DNA from: Glycomyces harbinensis
GTDB taxonomy: Bacteria > Actinomycetota > Actinomycetes > Mycobacteriales > Micromonosporaceae
Reading direction: 5' to 3'
Length of the DNA: 64,000 nucleotides
Assembly (NCBI RefSeq): GCF_900101745.1
Contig: NZ_FNAD01000005.1
Span: 248,001 to 312,000, forward strand
In this document: positions 42,930 through 51,887 of the stretch, one piece after another
How positions within the stretch are numbered: position 1 is the stretch's first letter
Layout: each line of letters opens with the position of its first letter
Program-made: the position numbers and the translations under genes
Notes under the pieces: generated by a model
The model's input: only the letters and a program-made list of their open reading frames with translations
Database searches by the model: none
What the model was told of the DNA's origin: nothing

Positions 42930-42974
42930 AATCGATAGATGTTCGTGTATACTCTGTTCGTTCGCATACCGAAC
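42930..42974 (+). promoter_or_regulatory. pca operon promoter with GTTCG boxes
   Basis: TATACT at 42948-42953 is the -10; a weak -35 CTGGAA lies 17 nt upstream (42925-42930). GTTCG occurs at 42941, 42956 and 42960, and GTTCG-CATAC-CGAAC (42960-42974) is a perfect 5-bp inverted repeat. The 8-mer GTTCGCAT recurs before pcaF at 50258. Confidence 0.55.
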
Positions 42975-42990
42975 TCCCCGGAGGTGGTCC

Positions 42991-43800
42991 ATGGCCGTCC
43001 TGGCCGCCCTCCCCGAAGCGCTCGCGTCGGCCGTCCACGACGGCGACTCCGTGGCGCTGGAGGGCTTCACCCATCTCATCCCGCACGCCGCCGCCCACGA
43101 GCTGATCCGCCAGGGCCGCAAGGAACTCACCCTTATTCGGATGACTCCCGACGTCATCTACGACCAGTTGATCGGGGCTGGTTGCGCTTCGAAGCTGGTC
43201 TTCTCGTGGGGCGGGAATCCCGGGGTCGGCTCGCTGCACCGGTTCCGGGACGCCGTCGAGCACGGATGGCCGCGTGAACTCTCCATTGAGGAGCACTCCC
43301 ATGCGGGGATGGTGAACCGCTACGTCGCAGGGGCCTCCGGGCTGCCGTTCGCCGTCCTGCGGGGGTACGCCGGGACCGATCTTCCCGAGGTGACCTCCTC
43401 GATCGCGCCCATCACCTGCCCTTTCACCGGGGAGCGGCTCACCGCCGTCAGCGCGCTCAACCCGGACGTGGCGATCATCCACGCGCAGAAGGCGGACCGC
43501 GAGGGGAACGTGCAGCTGTGGGGCATCGTCGGCGCCCAGAAGGAGGCCGTGCTCGCCGCGAAGTGCGCCGTCGTCACCGTGGAGGAGGTCGTCGACGAGC
43601 TGACCCCCGTCCCCGGCGCGATCCTCCTGCCCCACTGGGTGGTCGACTGGGTCTGCGAGGTCCCCGGCGGGGCCGCGCCCTCCTACGCCGCCGGATACAC
43701 CGAGCGCGACAACGACTTCTACGTGCGGTGGGACGCCGTCAGCCGCGACCGGGAGGCCTTCGGGGCCTGGATCGCCGCCAACATCACGGAGGCCGAGTGA
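42991..43800 (+). CDS. pcaI: 3-oxoadipate CoA-transferase subunit A
   Basis: 269 aa, GGAGG before the ATG. CatI/PcaI-type alpha subunit: SVALEGFTHLIPHAAAHELIRQGRKELTLIRMTPD, FSWGGNPGVGSLHRFRDA. Transfers CoA from succinyl-CoA to 3-oxoadipate with PcaJ, the penultimate step of the pathway. First gene of an eight-gene operon; stop overlaps the next start. Confidence 0.92.
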   Translation: MAVLAALPEALASAVHDGDSVALEGFTHLIPHAAAHELIRQGRKELTLIRMTPDVIYDQLIGAGCASKLVFSWGGNPGVGSLHRFRDAVEHGWPRELSIEEHSHAGMVNRYVAGASGLPFAVLRGYAGTDLPEVTSSIAPITCPFTGERLTAVSALNPDVAIIHAQKADREGNVQLWGIVGAQKEAVLAAKCAVVTVEEVVDELTPVPGAILLPHWVVDWVCEVPGGAAPSYAAGYTERDNDFYVRWDAVSRDREAFGAWIAANITEAE

Positions 43801-44543
43801 GCACCGTCCACAGTGCCGAAGAGATGATGACCGTCGCCGCGTCCCGGGCGCTCGCCGGGCGCCGCACCTGCTTCGTCGGCATCGGCCTGCCCTCCCTGGC
43901 CGCCAACCTCGCCCGCGCCACCTGCGCCCCGGGCATCGTCCTCATCTACGAGTCCGGGACCATCGGCTCCAAACCCGACCGGCCCCCGCTGTCCATCGGG
44001 GACGGTTCCCTCGCGGAGACCGCCGACACCGTCGTCTCCAGTGCGGAGATCTTCAACTACTGGCTCCAGCCTGGACGCATCGACACCGGGTTCCTCGGTG
44101 CGGCCCAACTCGACCGGTACGCGAACCTCAACACCACCGTCATCGGCGACTACCGCCGGCCCAAGGTTCGCCTGCCCGGCGCGGGCGGGGCCCCCGAGAT
44201 CGCCGCCTCGTGCCAAGAGACCATCGTCATCGTCCGGCACACGAAGCGGATCTTCGTGGACCGCATCGACTTCACCACCTCCGTCGGCCACGGCGACGGC
44301 CCCGGCGCCCGCGAACGGCTCGGCCTGCGCGGCGCCGGACCGGTCAAGGTCATCACCGACCTCGGCGTCCTCGAACCCGACCCCGAGACCCGCGAGCTCG
44401 TCCTCGTCAGCGCCCACCCCGGCACCGACCCGGCCGACGCCGCCGCCGAGACCGGCTGGCCGCTGCGCATCGCCCCCGACCTGGCGACCACCGACCCGCC
44501 CACCCCCGGAGAACTCGGCGCCCTGCGCGCCCTGAACAGTTGA
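43797..44543 (+). CDS. pcaJ: 3-oxoadipate CoA-transferase subunit B
   Basis: 248 aa from a GTG overlapping the previous stop. The catalytic Glu lies in IYESGTIGSKPDRPPLSIGD, the beta-subunit signature. Partner of pcaI. Confidence 0.92.
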   Translation: MSTVHSAEEMMTVAASRALAGRRTCFVGIGLPSLAANLARATCAPGIVLIYESGTIGSKPDRPPLSIGDGSLAETADTVVSSAEIFNYWLQPGRIDTGFLGAAQLDRYANLNTTVIGDYRRPKVRLPGAGGAPEIAASCQETIVIVRHTKRIFVDRIDFTTSVGHGDGPGARERLGLRGAGPVKVITDLGVLEPDPETRELVLVSAHPGTDPADAAAETGWPLRIAPDLATTDPPTPGELGALRALNS

Positions 44544-44551
44544 GGAGCGAC

Positions 44552-45259
44552 ATGGCGACCCCCCTTCGCCGCGACGGCCGCGACGCGCACCCCGACCGCG
44601 ACCACCCCGCCTACCGGTCCACCGCGCTGCGGCACCCCCGGCAGCCGCTCGTCCCGCTCCACGACCCCGAAACCGAACTCGCCCGGCCGTTCCTCGGCGC
44701 CGGGCCCATCGCGCCCCTCGACCACGACCTCACCGCCCAGCGCGGCGGGCAGCCGCTCGGCGAGCGCATCGTCGTCACCGGCCGGGTCCGCGACGGCAAC
44801 GGCGCCCCGCTCGCCGGCCAGCTCGTCGAGGTCTGGCAGGCCAACGCCTCCGGCCGGTACGCGCAGGCCGAGGACCGCCACGACGCGCCCCTGGACCCGA
44901 ACTTCGCCGGCGTCGGCCGCTGCCTCACCGACGCGGCCGGCACGTACCGCTTCGTCACGGTCAAGCCCGGCCCCTACCCGTGGCGCAACCACGACAAGGC
45001 CTGGCGCCCTTCGCATATCCACTTCTCGCTGTTCGGGACCGCATTCGCCTCCCGGCTCATCACGCAGATGTACTTCCCGGGGGACCCGCTCTTCCCCTAC
45101 GATCCGGTCATGCAGTCGGTGACGGACGAGGCCGCGCGCGAGCGGATGGTCGCGGCCTTCGACCTCGATGCGACGGTGGACCAATGGGCGACCGGGTACC
45201 GCTGGGACATCGTCCTGCGCGGACCCGCCGCGACCGTGTTCGAAGACGTGGAGGGCTGA
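44552..45259 (+). CDS. pcaH: Protocatechuate 3,4-dioxygenase beta subunit
   Basis: 235 aa; GAGGAGCG before the ATG. Non-heme iron ligands are visible: Tyr in ASGRYAQ, Tyr in PGPYPW and His-x-His in RPSHIHFS. Intradiol cleavage of protocatechuate to 3-carboxy-cis,cis-muconate with PcaG. TGATG overlap with pcaG implies coupled translation. Confidence 0.95.
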   Translation: MATPLRRDGRDAHPDRDHPAYRSTALRHPRQPLVPLHDPETELARPFLGAGPIAPLDHDLTAQRGGQPLGERIVVTGRVRDGNGAPLAGQLVEVWQANASGRYAQAEDRHDAPLDPNFAGVGRCLTDAAGTYRFVTVKPGPYPWRNHDKAWRPSHIHFSLFGTAFASRLITQMYFPGDPLFPYDPVMQSVTDEAARERMVAAFDLDATVDQWATGYRWDIVLRGPAATVFEDVEG

Positions 45260-45759
45260 TGGCGGTCCAGGAGCTCACCCCGGCCCAGACCGTCGGGCCG
45301 TTCTACGGCTTCGCCCTGCCGTACCCGGCCGGGCCCGTCGTCGCCGAGGGCGGGAGCCTGCGCCTGCGGGGGACGGTCTTCGACGGCGCCGGGGAGCCGG
45401 TCCCGGACGCCCTGGTCGAAGTGCTGCAGGCCGACGTGGACGGGCGCCTCGACGGCGGACTGTTCGGGCGCTGCTCGACCGCGCCCGAGGGCCGGTTCGC
45501 GTTCACGACCGTGCGCCCCGGTCCGACCGCGGACGGGTGCGCGCCGCACCTCGCGGTCATCGTCCACGCCCGCGGCCTGCTGCTGCACCTGCACACCCGC
45601 GTCTACTTCCCGGGCGAGGCGCTGAACGCCGCCGACCCGGTGCTCGCGGTCGTCCCCGAGGACCGGCGGCACACGCTTATCGCGGTCGAGGAGGAGCGGG
45701 GATTCCGGTTCGACATCCGCCTGCAGGGCGAGGATGAGACGGTGTTCTTCGATGTGTGA
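45259..45759 (+). CDS. pcaG: Protocatechuate 3,4-dioxygenase alpha subunit
   Basis: 166 aa. Starts TPAQTVGPFYGFALPYP, typical for PcaG, with HLAVIVHARGLLLHLHTRVYFPGE. The alpha chain lacks the iron ligands and supports the beta chain. Short for the family but complete. Confidence 0.93.
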   Translation: MAVQELTPAQTVGPFYGFALPYPAGPVVAEGGSLRLRGTVFDGAGEPVPDALVEVLQADVDGRLDGGLFGRCSTAPEGRFAFTTVRPGPTADGCAPHLAVIVHARGLLLHLHTRVYFPGEALNAADPVLAVVPEDRRHTLIAVEEERGFRFDIRLQGEDETVFFDV

Positions 45760-45822
45760 GCGGTCGGAGCGGCGACGAGCGGCGGGGGAGCCTCCGAGTG
45801 GCTGAACGAGGTGAACCGGCGG

Positions 45823-46884
45823 ATGCCTGAACTGTTCGGCGCGGTCTTCGCGCGCGGCGCGGCGGCCGAGGCCGTCTCCGGCCGCGCCTGGCTGGAGGCC
45901 CTGCTTTCGGCAGAGGCGGCGCTCGCACGCGCCGCGGCCGAGGTCGGCGTCATCGAAACCGGTGCGGCCGAGACGATCGCAGCCGCCGCCGTCCCCGCGA
46001 ACTTCGACCCTGAGGCGGTCGCCGCGTCGGCCGCCGCGATCGGCAACCCCGTCGCCGGGGTCGTCGACCGGCTGCGTGAACTGGTACCCGCGGACCACCG
46101 GGACGCCGTGCACTACCAGGCGACCAGCCAGGACCTGCTCGACACCGCCATGATGATCGTCGCGAAGGCGGCCGTCGCGGCGATCGCGGACGACCTGCAC
46201 GGCTGCGACCGGGCGCTCGAACGCCTGGAGGCCGTGCCGGGCGACCTCATCGGCCGCACGCTCCTCCAGCGGGCCGTGCCGCTCCCGGCCCGCGACCGGG
46301 CCATCGCCTGGCGGGCCGGACTGTGGGACCCGATCAACCTGCTCGGCCGGCTGGAGTTCTACAGCTCCTACGGCGGCCCGGTCGGCGCGAACTGGGCACT
46401 CGACGGCGACACCGACTTCGCCGACATCCAGCAGCTGATGTCCGAGGAACTGGGCCTGGAACCGCGACTGGACTGGCACACCATGCGCAGCCCGGTCGTG
46501 CGCATCGGTGCGGCGGCGGCCGAGGCGGCCGGGGCCTGCGCGAAGATCGCCGTCGACGTGATCCTCCTGAGCCAGAACGAGATCGGCGAGGTCAGCGAGG
46601 CGCGGCCGGGTGGATCGACCTCGATGCCGCACAAGCGCAACCCCGTCGCCGCCACGTGCGCCCGCGCCTGCGCCGCCCGCACCCCCGGCCTCCTCGCCAC
46701 CCTGTACGCCGCGATGCCGCAGGAGCTCCAGCGCTCCCCTGGCCTGTGGCACAGCGAGTGGGAGACCCTCTCGGACCTGCTGCGGCTCACCGGATCGGCC
46801 GCCGCGTGGCTGCGAGAGTGCCTGGAGGGCCTGCAAACCCACCCCGAGGCCATGGCACGGAACCTCGAGGAGGGCACCGCATGA
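45823..46884 (+). CDS. pcaB: 3-carboxy-cis,cis-muconate cycloisomerase
   Basis: 353 aa from ATG 45823 (GAGGTG 9 nt upstream; a GTG at 45811 is possible). Fumarase/argininosuccinate lyase superfamily with the signature GGSTSMPHKRNP and HYQATSQDLLDTA. It is shorter than the about 450-aa family norm: the C-terminal tail region is reduced, ending soon after LEGLQTHPEAMARN. Stop overlaps pcaD (ATGA). Forms 4-carboxymuconolactone. Confidence 0.92.
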   Translation: MPELFGAVFARGAAAEAVSGRAWLEALLSAEAALARAAAEVGVIETGAAETIAAAAVPANFDPEAVAASAAAIGNPVAGVVDRLRELVPADHRDAVHYQATSQDLLDTAMMIVAKAAVAAIADDLHGCDRALERLEAVPGDLIGRTLLQRAVPLPARDRAIAWRAGLWDPINLLGRLEFYSSYGGPVGANWALDGDTDFADIQQLMSEELGLEPRLDWHTMRSPVVRIGAAAAEAAGACAKIAVDVILLSQNEIGEVSEARPGGSTSMPHKRNPVAATCARACAARTPGLLATLYAAMPQELQRSPGLWHSEWETLSDLLRLTGSAAAWLRECLEGLQTHPEAMARNLEEGTA

Positions 46885-47654
46885 TCCCCCATCACGTCAT
46901 CGACGGCGACGGTCCGCCGGTCGTCCTCCTCAACTCCCTCGGCACCACCCTCGACATGTGGCGGCCGCAGGTGACGGCGCTGAGCGCCGCGTTCCTCCTG
47001 GTGCGCCTGGACTTCCGCGGCCACGGCGGCACCCCCGCCGCCGCCGGGGCGCTCACGGTCGGCGACCTCGCACGGGACGTGGTCGAACTGCTCGACCACC
47101 TGGCCGTCCCCAGCGCCCACATCGCCGGGGCCTCCCTCGGCGGCGCCGTCGCGATGCGCATCGCCCACGACCATCCCGGCCGCGTCGAGCGCCTGGCGCT
47201 CGTGTCGACCGCCGCGCGGATCGGCACGCCCGAGAGCTGGCGCGAACGCGCCGAGACCGTCCGCGCCGACGGCGGCGCGGGCATCAGCGAAGCGGCCATG
47301 GGCCGCTGGTTCTCCCCGGCGTTCCACGCCGACCAGCCCGGCACCGTCGCGGCCTTCCGCGAGCGCTTCGACGCGACCGACGCCGAAGGCTACGCCGCCT
47401 GCTGCGAAGCCCTCTCCCGCTTCGACATGCGCGGCGAACTCACCGAGATCCACTGCCCCGCCGTCGTCATCGCGGGCACCGGGGACGAGGTCACCACCGT
47501 GGCCGACGCCGCGTATTTGGACGAACGCATCCCCAACGCGCGCATGGTCCTCGCCGAAGGCGCCAAGCACCTCCTCACGGTCGAGCGCGCCGACTGGGCC
47601 AACCGCATCCTCCTCGACTTCTTCACAACCGACGACTCGCAGGCCCGCGCGTGA
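46881..47654 (+). CDS. pcaD: 3-oxoadipate enol-lactonase
   Basis: 257 aa alpha/beta-hydrolase. LLNSLGTTLDMWRPQV, LDFRGHGGT, nucleophile GASLGG (Ser), Asp in GTGDEVT and His in EGAKHLL complete the triad; the N-terminal Leu-Asn-Ser-Leu-Gly-Thr is characteristic of PcaD. It is separate from pcaC, unlike the fused PcaL of some actinomycetes. Confidence 0.93.
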   Translation: MIPHHVIDGDGPPVVLLNSLGTTLDMWRPQVTALSAAFLLVRLDFRGHGGTPAAAGALTVGDLARDVVELLDHLAVPSAHIAGASLGGAVAMRIAHDHPGRVERLALVSTAARIGTPESWRERAETVRADGGAGISEAAMGRWFSPAFHADQPGTVAAFRERFDATDAEGYAACCEALSRFDMRGELTEIHCPAVVIAGTGDEVTTVADAAYLDERIPNARMVLAEGAKHLLTVERADWANRILLDFFTTDDSQARA

Positions 47655-47697
47655 GCGGCCGCCGACGCCCACGGAAGGCGACATGGAGGAGCGGAAC

Positions 47698-48093
47698 ATG
47701 ACGGACCCCGACAGCGCAGCGCACCGACCCGAACCGAGCCCCGGCGAGACCGTGAGGCGGGCCGTCCTCGGCGATGATCACGTCGACCGCTCCGACGCCG
47801 CCCGCACCGACTTCGACCGCGACTTCGGCACGTTCATCACCGAATACGCCTGGGGCGGCGTCTGGTCCAGGCCCGGACTCCCGCGCCGCACCAGGCGCCT
47901 GCTCACCATCGCCGTCCTGTGCTCCCTGGGCTCCGAGGACGAACTCGTCATGCACGTCAGAGCCGCCCTCGACGACGACGTCCCGCCCGAGGAGATCAAG
48001 GAAGTCCTCCTCCACACCGCCGTCTACGCCGGCCTCCCCCGCGCCAACCGGGCCTTCGCCCTCGCCGGGCGGGTCGTCGCCGAGCGCGGCTGA
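47698..48093 (+). CDS. pcaC: 4-carboxymuconolactone decarboxylase
   Basis: 131 aa from ATG 47698 with GGAGGAG upstream (an ATG at 47683 is weaker). VLGDDHVDRSDAARTDFDRDFGTFITEYAWGGVWSRPGL and the His in LVMHVRAAL plus LLHTAVYAGLPRANRAFALA are typical of PcaC. Gives 3-oxoadipate enol-lactone. Confidence 0.93.
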   Translation: MTDPDSAAHRPEPSPGETVRRAVLGDDHVDRSDAARTDFDRDFGTFITEYAWGGVWSRPGLPRRTRRLLTIAVLCSLGSEDELVMHVRAALDDDVPPEEIKEVLLHTAVYAGLPRANRAFALAGRVVAERG

Positions 48094-48119
48094 GGCCCGA
48101 ACACGGATATGGTGAGCCC

Positions 48120-49046
48120 ATGCAGCCCGAGCCCACTGAGGAACGCGGACCCGAAACCGCCGCACCGCGCAACTCCGACTACGTGCAGACCCTCGCGCGC
48201 GGTCTCGCGGTCATCCGCGCGTTCTCGGCCGAGCGGCCCGAACTGACCCTCAGCGAGGTCGCCAAGGAGACGGGCCTGACCCGCGCCACCGCGCGCCGGT
48301 TCCTCCTCACCCTCACCGAACTGGGGTACGTGCGCGCCGGCGGGCGCCACTTCCGGCTCACGCCGAGGGTGCTCGAGCTCGGCTTCGCCTACCTGTCGAG
48401 CCTGAGCCTGCCCGAACTCGCGCAGCCGCACCTGGAACGACTGGTCGCCGAGGTGCAGGAGTCGGCGTCGGTCGCGGTCCTGGACGGCACCGACATCGTG
48501 TACGTCTCCCGGGTCGCCACCCGGCGGATCATGCGCGTCGCCATCAACATCGGGACCCGGTTCCCCGCCGTCAGCACGTCGATGGGGCGGGTCCTTCTGG
48601 CGGACTTGGACACTGAGCGGCTCGACGCGGCGCTGGAGGAGGCCCGGCCGGTCGCGTTCACGCCGTTCACGATCACCGACGAGGCCCGCCTGCGGGCCGA
48701 GATCGACCTGGTCCGCAGCCAGGGGTGGGCGTTCGTGGACCAGGAGCTGGAGGAGGGGCTGCGGTCGATCGCGGTGCCGATCCGGGACCAGTGGGGGAAG
48801 GCCGTGGCGGCCATGAACGTCTCCTCGCACACGAGCCGCAACGACCTCGACTCGGTGCGCCGCGACCTGCTGCCGCCCTTGCTGGCGGGCGCCGCGCGGG
48901 TCGCGGCGGACATGGCGATCACCTACGGGACCGCCCAGGCCGAAACGGGGATTCGCGGTCGGCGGACCGTGACCGGCCCTTGCAGGGTGGGTGATCCTGA
49001 GCTGCGGTCGAGTCGAATGCCCTTGCGGCTCAGACGGATTCGATGA
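48120..49046 (+). CDS. pcaR: IclR-family regulator of the protocatechuate pathway
   Basis: 308 aa. N-terminal winged helix (LTLSEVAKETGLTRATARRFLLTLTELGYV) and an IclR ligand domain (ESASVAVLDGTDIVYVSRV, STSMGRVLLADLD, QGWAFVDQELEEGLRSIAVPI), characteristic of the PcaR/PobR group. TATGGT lies 6 nt before the ATG, so it may be leaderless. The last ~45 residues are Arg-rich and run 17 bp into the convergent pcaF end. It probably binds the GTTCG boxes at 42941-42974 and 50258-50291. Confidence 0.88.
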   Translation: MQPEPTEERGPETAAPRNSDYVQTLARGLAVIRAFSAERPELTLSEVAKETGLTRATARRFLLTLTELGYVRAGGRHFRLTPRVLELGFAYLSSLSLPELAQPHLERLVAEVQESASVAVLDGTDIVYVSRVATRRIMRVAINIGTRFPAVSTSMGRVLLADLDTERLDAALEEARPVAFTPFTITDEARLRAEIDLVRSQGWAFVDQELEEGLRSIAVPIRDQWGKAVAAMNVSSHTSRNDLDSVRRDLLPPLLAGAARVAADMAITYGTAQAETGIRGRRTVTGPCRVGDPELRSSRMPLRLRRIR

Positions 49047-50217
49047 CCACGGCGATGCCCTGGCCGACGCCGATGCAGAGCGCGGCGAGGCCGTAGCGTC
49101 CGCCTTCGCGGCGCAGCCGCCACGCGAGGGTCGTCAGGAGCCGCGCCCCCGAGCAGCCGAGCGGGTGGCCGAGCGCGATCGCCCCGCCCTGCGGGTTGAC
49201 GCGTTCGGGATCGAGTCCGGGCCAGGACGCCAGGCACGCGAGCGCTTGGGCCGCATAGGCCTCGTTGAGTTCGACCGAGTCGACGGCGTCCCAGCCGATC
49301 CCGGCGCGTGCGAGCGCCCGCTCGGCGGCCCCGACCGGTCCGATGCCGTAGCGGTGCGGGTCGACGCCGACGACGGCCCGGGAGACGATCCGGGCCAGCG
49401 GCCTGCCGTGCGCCTCGGCGGCCCTCTCGTCGCCGAGGAGGAGCGCGGCCGCGCCGTCGCTGAGGGGGCTGGCGTTCCCGGCGGTGACGGTGCCGGGCCG
49501 GTCGGAAGCGCTGTCGCGGAAGACGGTGCGCAGCCCCGCGAGGATCTCGGGCGTGGTGTCCGGGCGGATCGCCTCGTCGCGGGGGAGCTCGGCGAGCGGT
49601 GCGATCTCGCCGTCGAAGCGGCCCGACTCCCAGGCGGCGTGGGCGAGCCGGTGGCTGCGGGCGGCGAAGGCGTCCTGGGCTTCGCGGGTGACGCCGAACT
49701 CCTCGGCGAGGATCTCGGCGCCCTCGCCCAGACTCACCGTCCATTCAGGATTCATGACGGGGTTGACGAGCCGCCAGCCCAGGGCGGTGTCGGCGAGTTC
49801 GAGGCCGCCGCGCTGGAAGGCCTTGTCGGTCTTGGGAAGCACCCAGGGGGCGCGCGTCATCGACTCGACGCCGCCGGCGATCGCGAGCCGGGCGTCCCCG
49901 CATTCGACGGCGCGGGCGGCCGCGACCACGGCCTCGGCGCCGGAACCGCAGAGGCGGTTGACGGTGGTGCCGGGGACCGAGGTGGGCAGTCCGGCGAGGA
50001 GCGCGGCCATGCGGGCGACGTTCCGGTTCTCCTCGCCCGCGCCGTTGGCGTTGCCGAGCACGACGTCGTCGATCGCGGCCGGGTCGAGCCCGGGGTCGCG
50101 GGCGACGAGCGCGCCGATCGCCTTGGCGGCCAGATCATCGGGGCGGACCTTCGCGAGGGCGCCGCCGAAGCGCCCGACGGGGGTGCGGACGGCGTCGAGG
50201 ATGAAGGCGGCGCTCAC
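49030..50217 (-). CDS. pcaF: 3-oxoadipyl-CoA thiolase
   Basis: 395 aa from GTG 50217 (an ATG at 50265 would add 16 residues with poor match). Thiolase signatures: Cys nucleophile in TVNRLCGSGAEAV, NPQGGAIALGHPLG (His) and GVGQGIAVVIE near the C-terminus (Cys in ALCIGVGQG). Cleaves 3-oxoadipyl-CoA to succinyl-CoA and acetyl-CoA, finishing the pathway. Transcribed alone, convergent to pcaR. Confidence 0.92.
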   Translation of the reverse strand: MSAAFILDAVRTPVGRFGGALAKVRPDDLAAKAIGALVARDPGLDPAAIDDVVLGNANGAGEENRNVARMAALLAGLPTSVPGTTVNRLCGSGAEAVVAAARAVECGDARLAIAGGVESMTRAPWVLPKTDKAFQRGGLELADTALGWRLVNPVMNPEWTVSLGEGAEILAEEFGVTREAQDAFAARSHRLAHAAWESGRFDGEIAPLAELPRDEAIRPDTTPEILAGLRTVFRDSASDRPGTVTAGNASPLSDGAAALLLGDERAAEAHGRPLARIVSRAVVGVDPHRYGIGPVGAAERALARAGIGWDAVDSVELNEAYAAQALACLASWPGLDPERVNPQGGAIALGHPLGCSGARLLTTLAWRLRREGGRYGLAALCIGVGQGIAVVIESV

Positions 50218-50257
50218 GGCGCCGCCGGGTGCGTCTCGGACATGGCGGGTTCCAAGT

Positions 50258-50291
50258 GTTCGCATCGCGGATGAACGTGCTCTGTGCGAAC
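50258..50291. promoter_or_regulatory. Candidate PcaR operator upstream of pcaF
   Basis: GTTCGCA (50258-50264) and TGCGAAC (50285-50291) are inverted; GTTCGCAT also occurs in the pcaI promoter. The remainder of 50218-50440 shows no gene. Confidence 0.45.
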
Positions 50292-50440
50292 AATAATGGA
50301 CGAGGGAGGGGTGCGCAAGACTCCGCTGTTGTGCCGAGGCGGCAATACCATCCCGAGCCCCCACCCACCACGGGGAAAGGTAGCTCCCACCTTCCCGCGG
50401 GGGTCCGACGAGAAGCGCGGGCCGCGCCTGTCACCCGATC

Positions 50441-50468
50441 GGGTGCCGTGGCGATCGCCACGGCACCC
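50441..50468 (-). terminator. Perfect 28-bp palindrome downstream of the amidase gene
   Basis: 14-bp arms (GGGTGCCGTGGCGA and its complement) without spacer, starting 10 nt past the amidase stop on the minus strand. Confidence 0.65.
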
Positions 50469-50477
50469 GCGGATCGA

Positions 50478-51845
50478 TCAGTCCCAGCTCAGCCCGGGGG
50501 CGTAGCGCCTCGGGCGGAGTTTCGCGATGAGCTGGGCCGCCACGTCGAAGAGGCGCCCCTGGGATCCGGGCGGGCCGACGAGCTGGACCGTCGCGGGCGC
50601 GCCGTCCGAGCGCATCCCCACCGGGACCACCAGCGCCGGAAGCCCCGCCAGCCCGAACGGCGCGGTGAACGCCGCCGCCCCGGCCAGGTGGCCCACGTTG
50701 GAGCGCAGCGTCTCCAGCGACCACTCCTTCGCCTCCGGCGGCGCCGCGGGCATCCCCGGCGTCACCAGCAGGTCGTAGTCCTCCAGGTCGAACCAGTCCT
50801 CCAGGTGCCGGCGCACGCGGTTGCCGTCGCCGAGCACCCCGCCGAACAGGCCGCGCAGATACGTCCGCTCGCCGACCGACACCAGGCGCCTCGTGCGCCG
50901 CTGGAGCCCGTCCGGCCCGCACTTGAGGCTGCGCAGGTACGCGGCGCACGTCCACGCGCCCGAGGACGCCGGAGTCAGCCGCGCGCCGAAGCGCGGCTTG
51001 GCCCGGAACGTGTCGTGTCCCAGGTCCGTCAGCGACCTGACGGCCTTGAGCAGCCACTTCGTGGCGTCGTCGTCGACGCGGGCGGGCAGCGGCGCGATGT
51101 TGGAGGCCGCGATCCGCAGCCGTCCCGGGTCGCCGGTGGAGCGCGGATGCCGGTGCGTCAGCGCGGCATAGGCGAGCGCGGTGTCCTCCACCGTGGTCGC
51201 CATGACGCCGACGTGGCCGCCGAGCCAGTGGTCCGGGTCGGCGTTGATGTCGGCCGGGACGTGCTCGGGGCTGAACGCCACGATCCCGCACGCGGCCGCG
51301 GCGGTGCGCACACCGCCGGCCGAACCGGGCCCGTCGAGGCCGATGCCGATGGGGGCCGCGCCGGTGGCCACGGCCAGGGCCGTGCCGCCCGAGGGCCCGC
51401 CGATGCCGCGGTCGGGCCGCCAGGGATTGGCCGGGACGTTCCCGTCGTCGTCGGTCGCGGGCCACAGGCCCAGTTCCGACGACCGTCCGAAAGCGACGAT
51501 CACCGCGCCGGCGCCGCGGATGCGCTGCACCGCCTGGTGATCGGTGTCCGCGATCGGCAGGACCGCGGCGTTCGAGCCCAGTCGCGGGGCGTGCCCGGTG
51601 ACCGGGAGCTGCTCGCACACGGCGACCGGGACCCCCGCGGCGGGCAGGGCGTCGCGGTTCTCGATCTCGTCCACGGCCGCGGCCTCGGCGAGCGATTCGA
51701 TCTTGCGGACGCTCGTGAGGGCGCCCTCGGACTCGCGGTGGTCCTCGATGCGGCGGAGGTGGTGGTCGACGACGATCGAGGCGTCGGCGTCGCCGCGCCG
51801 AACCGCCTTCGATATCTGCTGCGCGGTAGTTCCCGACCAGCTCAC
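50478..51845 (-). CDS. Amidase-signature-family protein with altered catalytic triad
   Basis: 455 aa. The fold is clear (IGGPSGGTALAVATGAAPIGIGLDG, then CGIVAFSP). In active amidases the Lys lies in PVAVKD; here the same place reads PVAVCEQ (Cys codon at 51615-51617). GGSSGG has become GGPSGG, and the nucleophile block DTGGSIR is DGPGSAGGVR, without a clear nucleophilic Ser. It is likely to be a non-hydrolytic relative, or to use different chemistry. It starts 43 bp from the metB-like gene on the same strand and could be co-transcribed. Confidence 0.8.
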   Translation of the reverse strand: MSWSGTTAQQISKAVRRGDADASIVVDHHLRRIEDHRESEGALTSVRKIESLAEAAAVDEIENRDALPAAGVPVAVCEQLPVTGHAPRLGSNAAVLPIADTDHQAVQRIRGAGAVIVAFGRSSELGLWPATDDDGNVPANPWRPDRGIGGPSGGTALAVATGAAPIGIGLDGPGSAGGVRTAAAACGIVAFSPEHVPADINADPDHWLGGHVGVMATTVEDTALAYAALTHRHPRSTGDPGRLRIAASNIAPLPARVDDDATKWLLKAVRSLTDLGHDTFRAKPRFGARLTPASSGAWTCAAYLRSLKCGPDGLQRRTRRLVSVGERTYLRGLFGGVLGDGNRVRRHLEDWFDLEDYDLLVTPGMPAAPPEAKEWSLETLRSNVGHLAGAAAFTAPFGLAGLPALVVPVGMRSDGAPATVQLVGPPGSQGRLFDVAAQLIAKLRPRRYAPGLSWD

Positions 51846-51887
51846 TGCTCGTCCTTTCTCGCGGGGGACAGGGGTGCCGGTGCGGCG

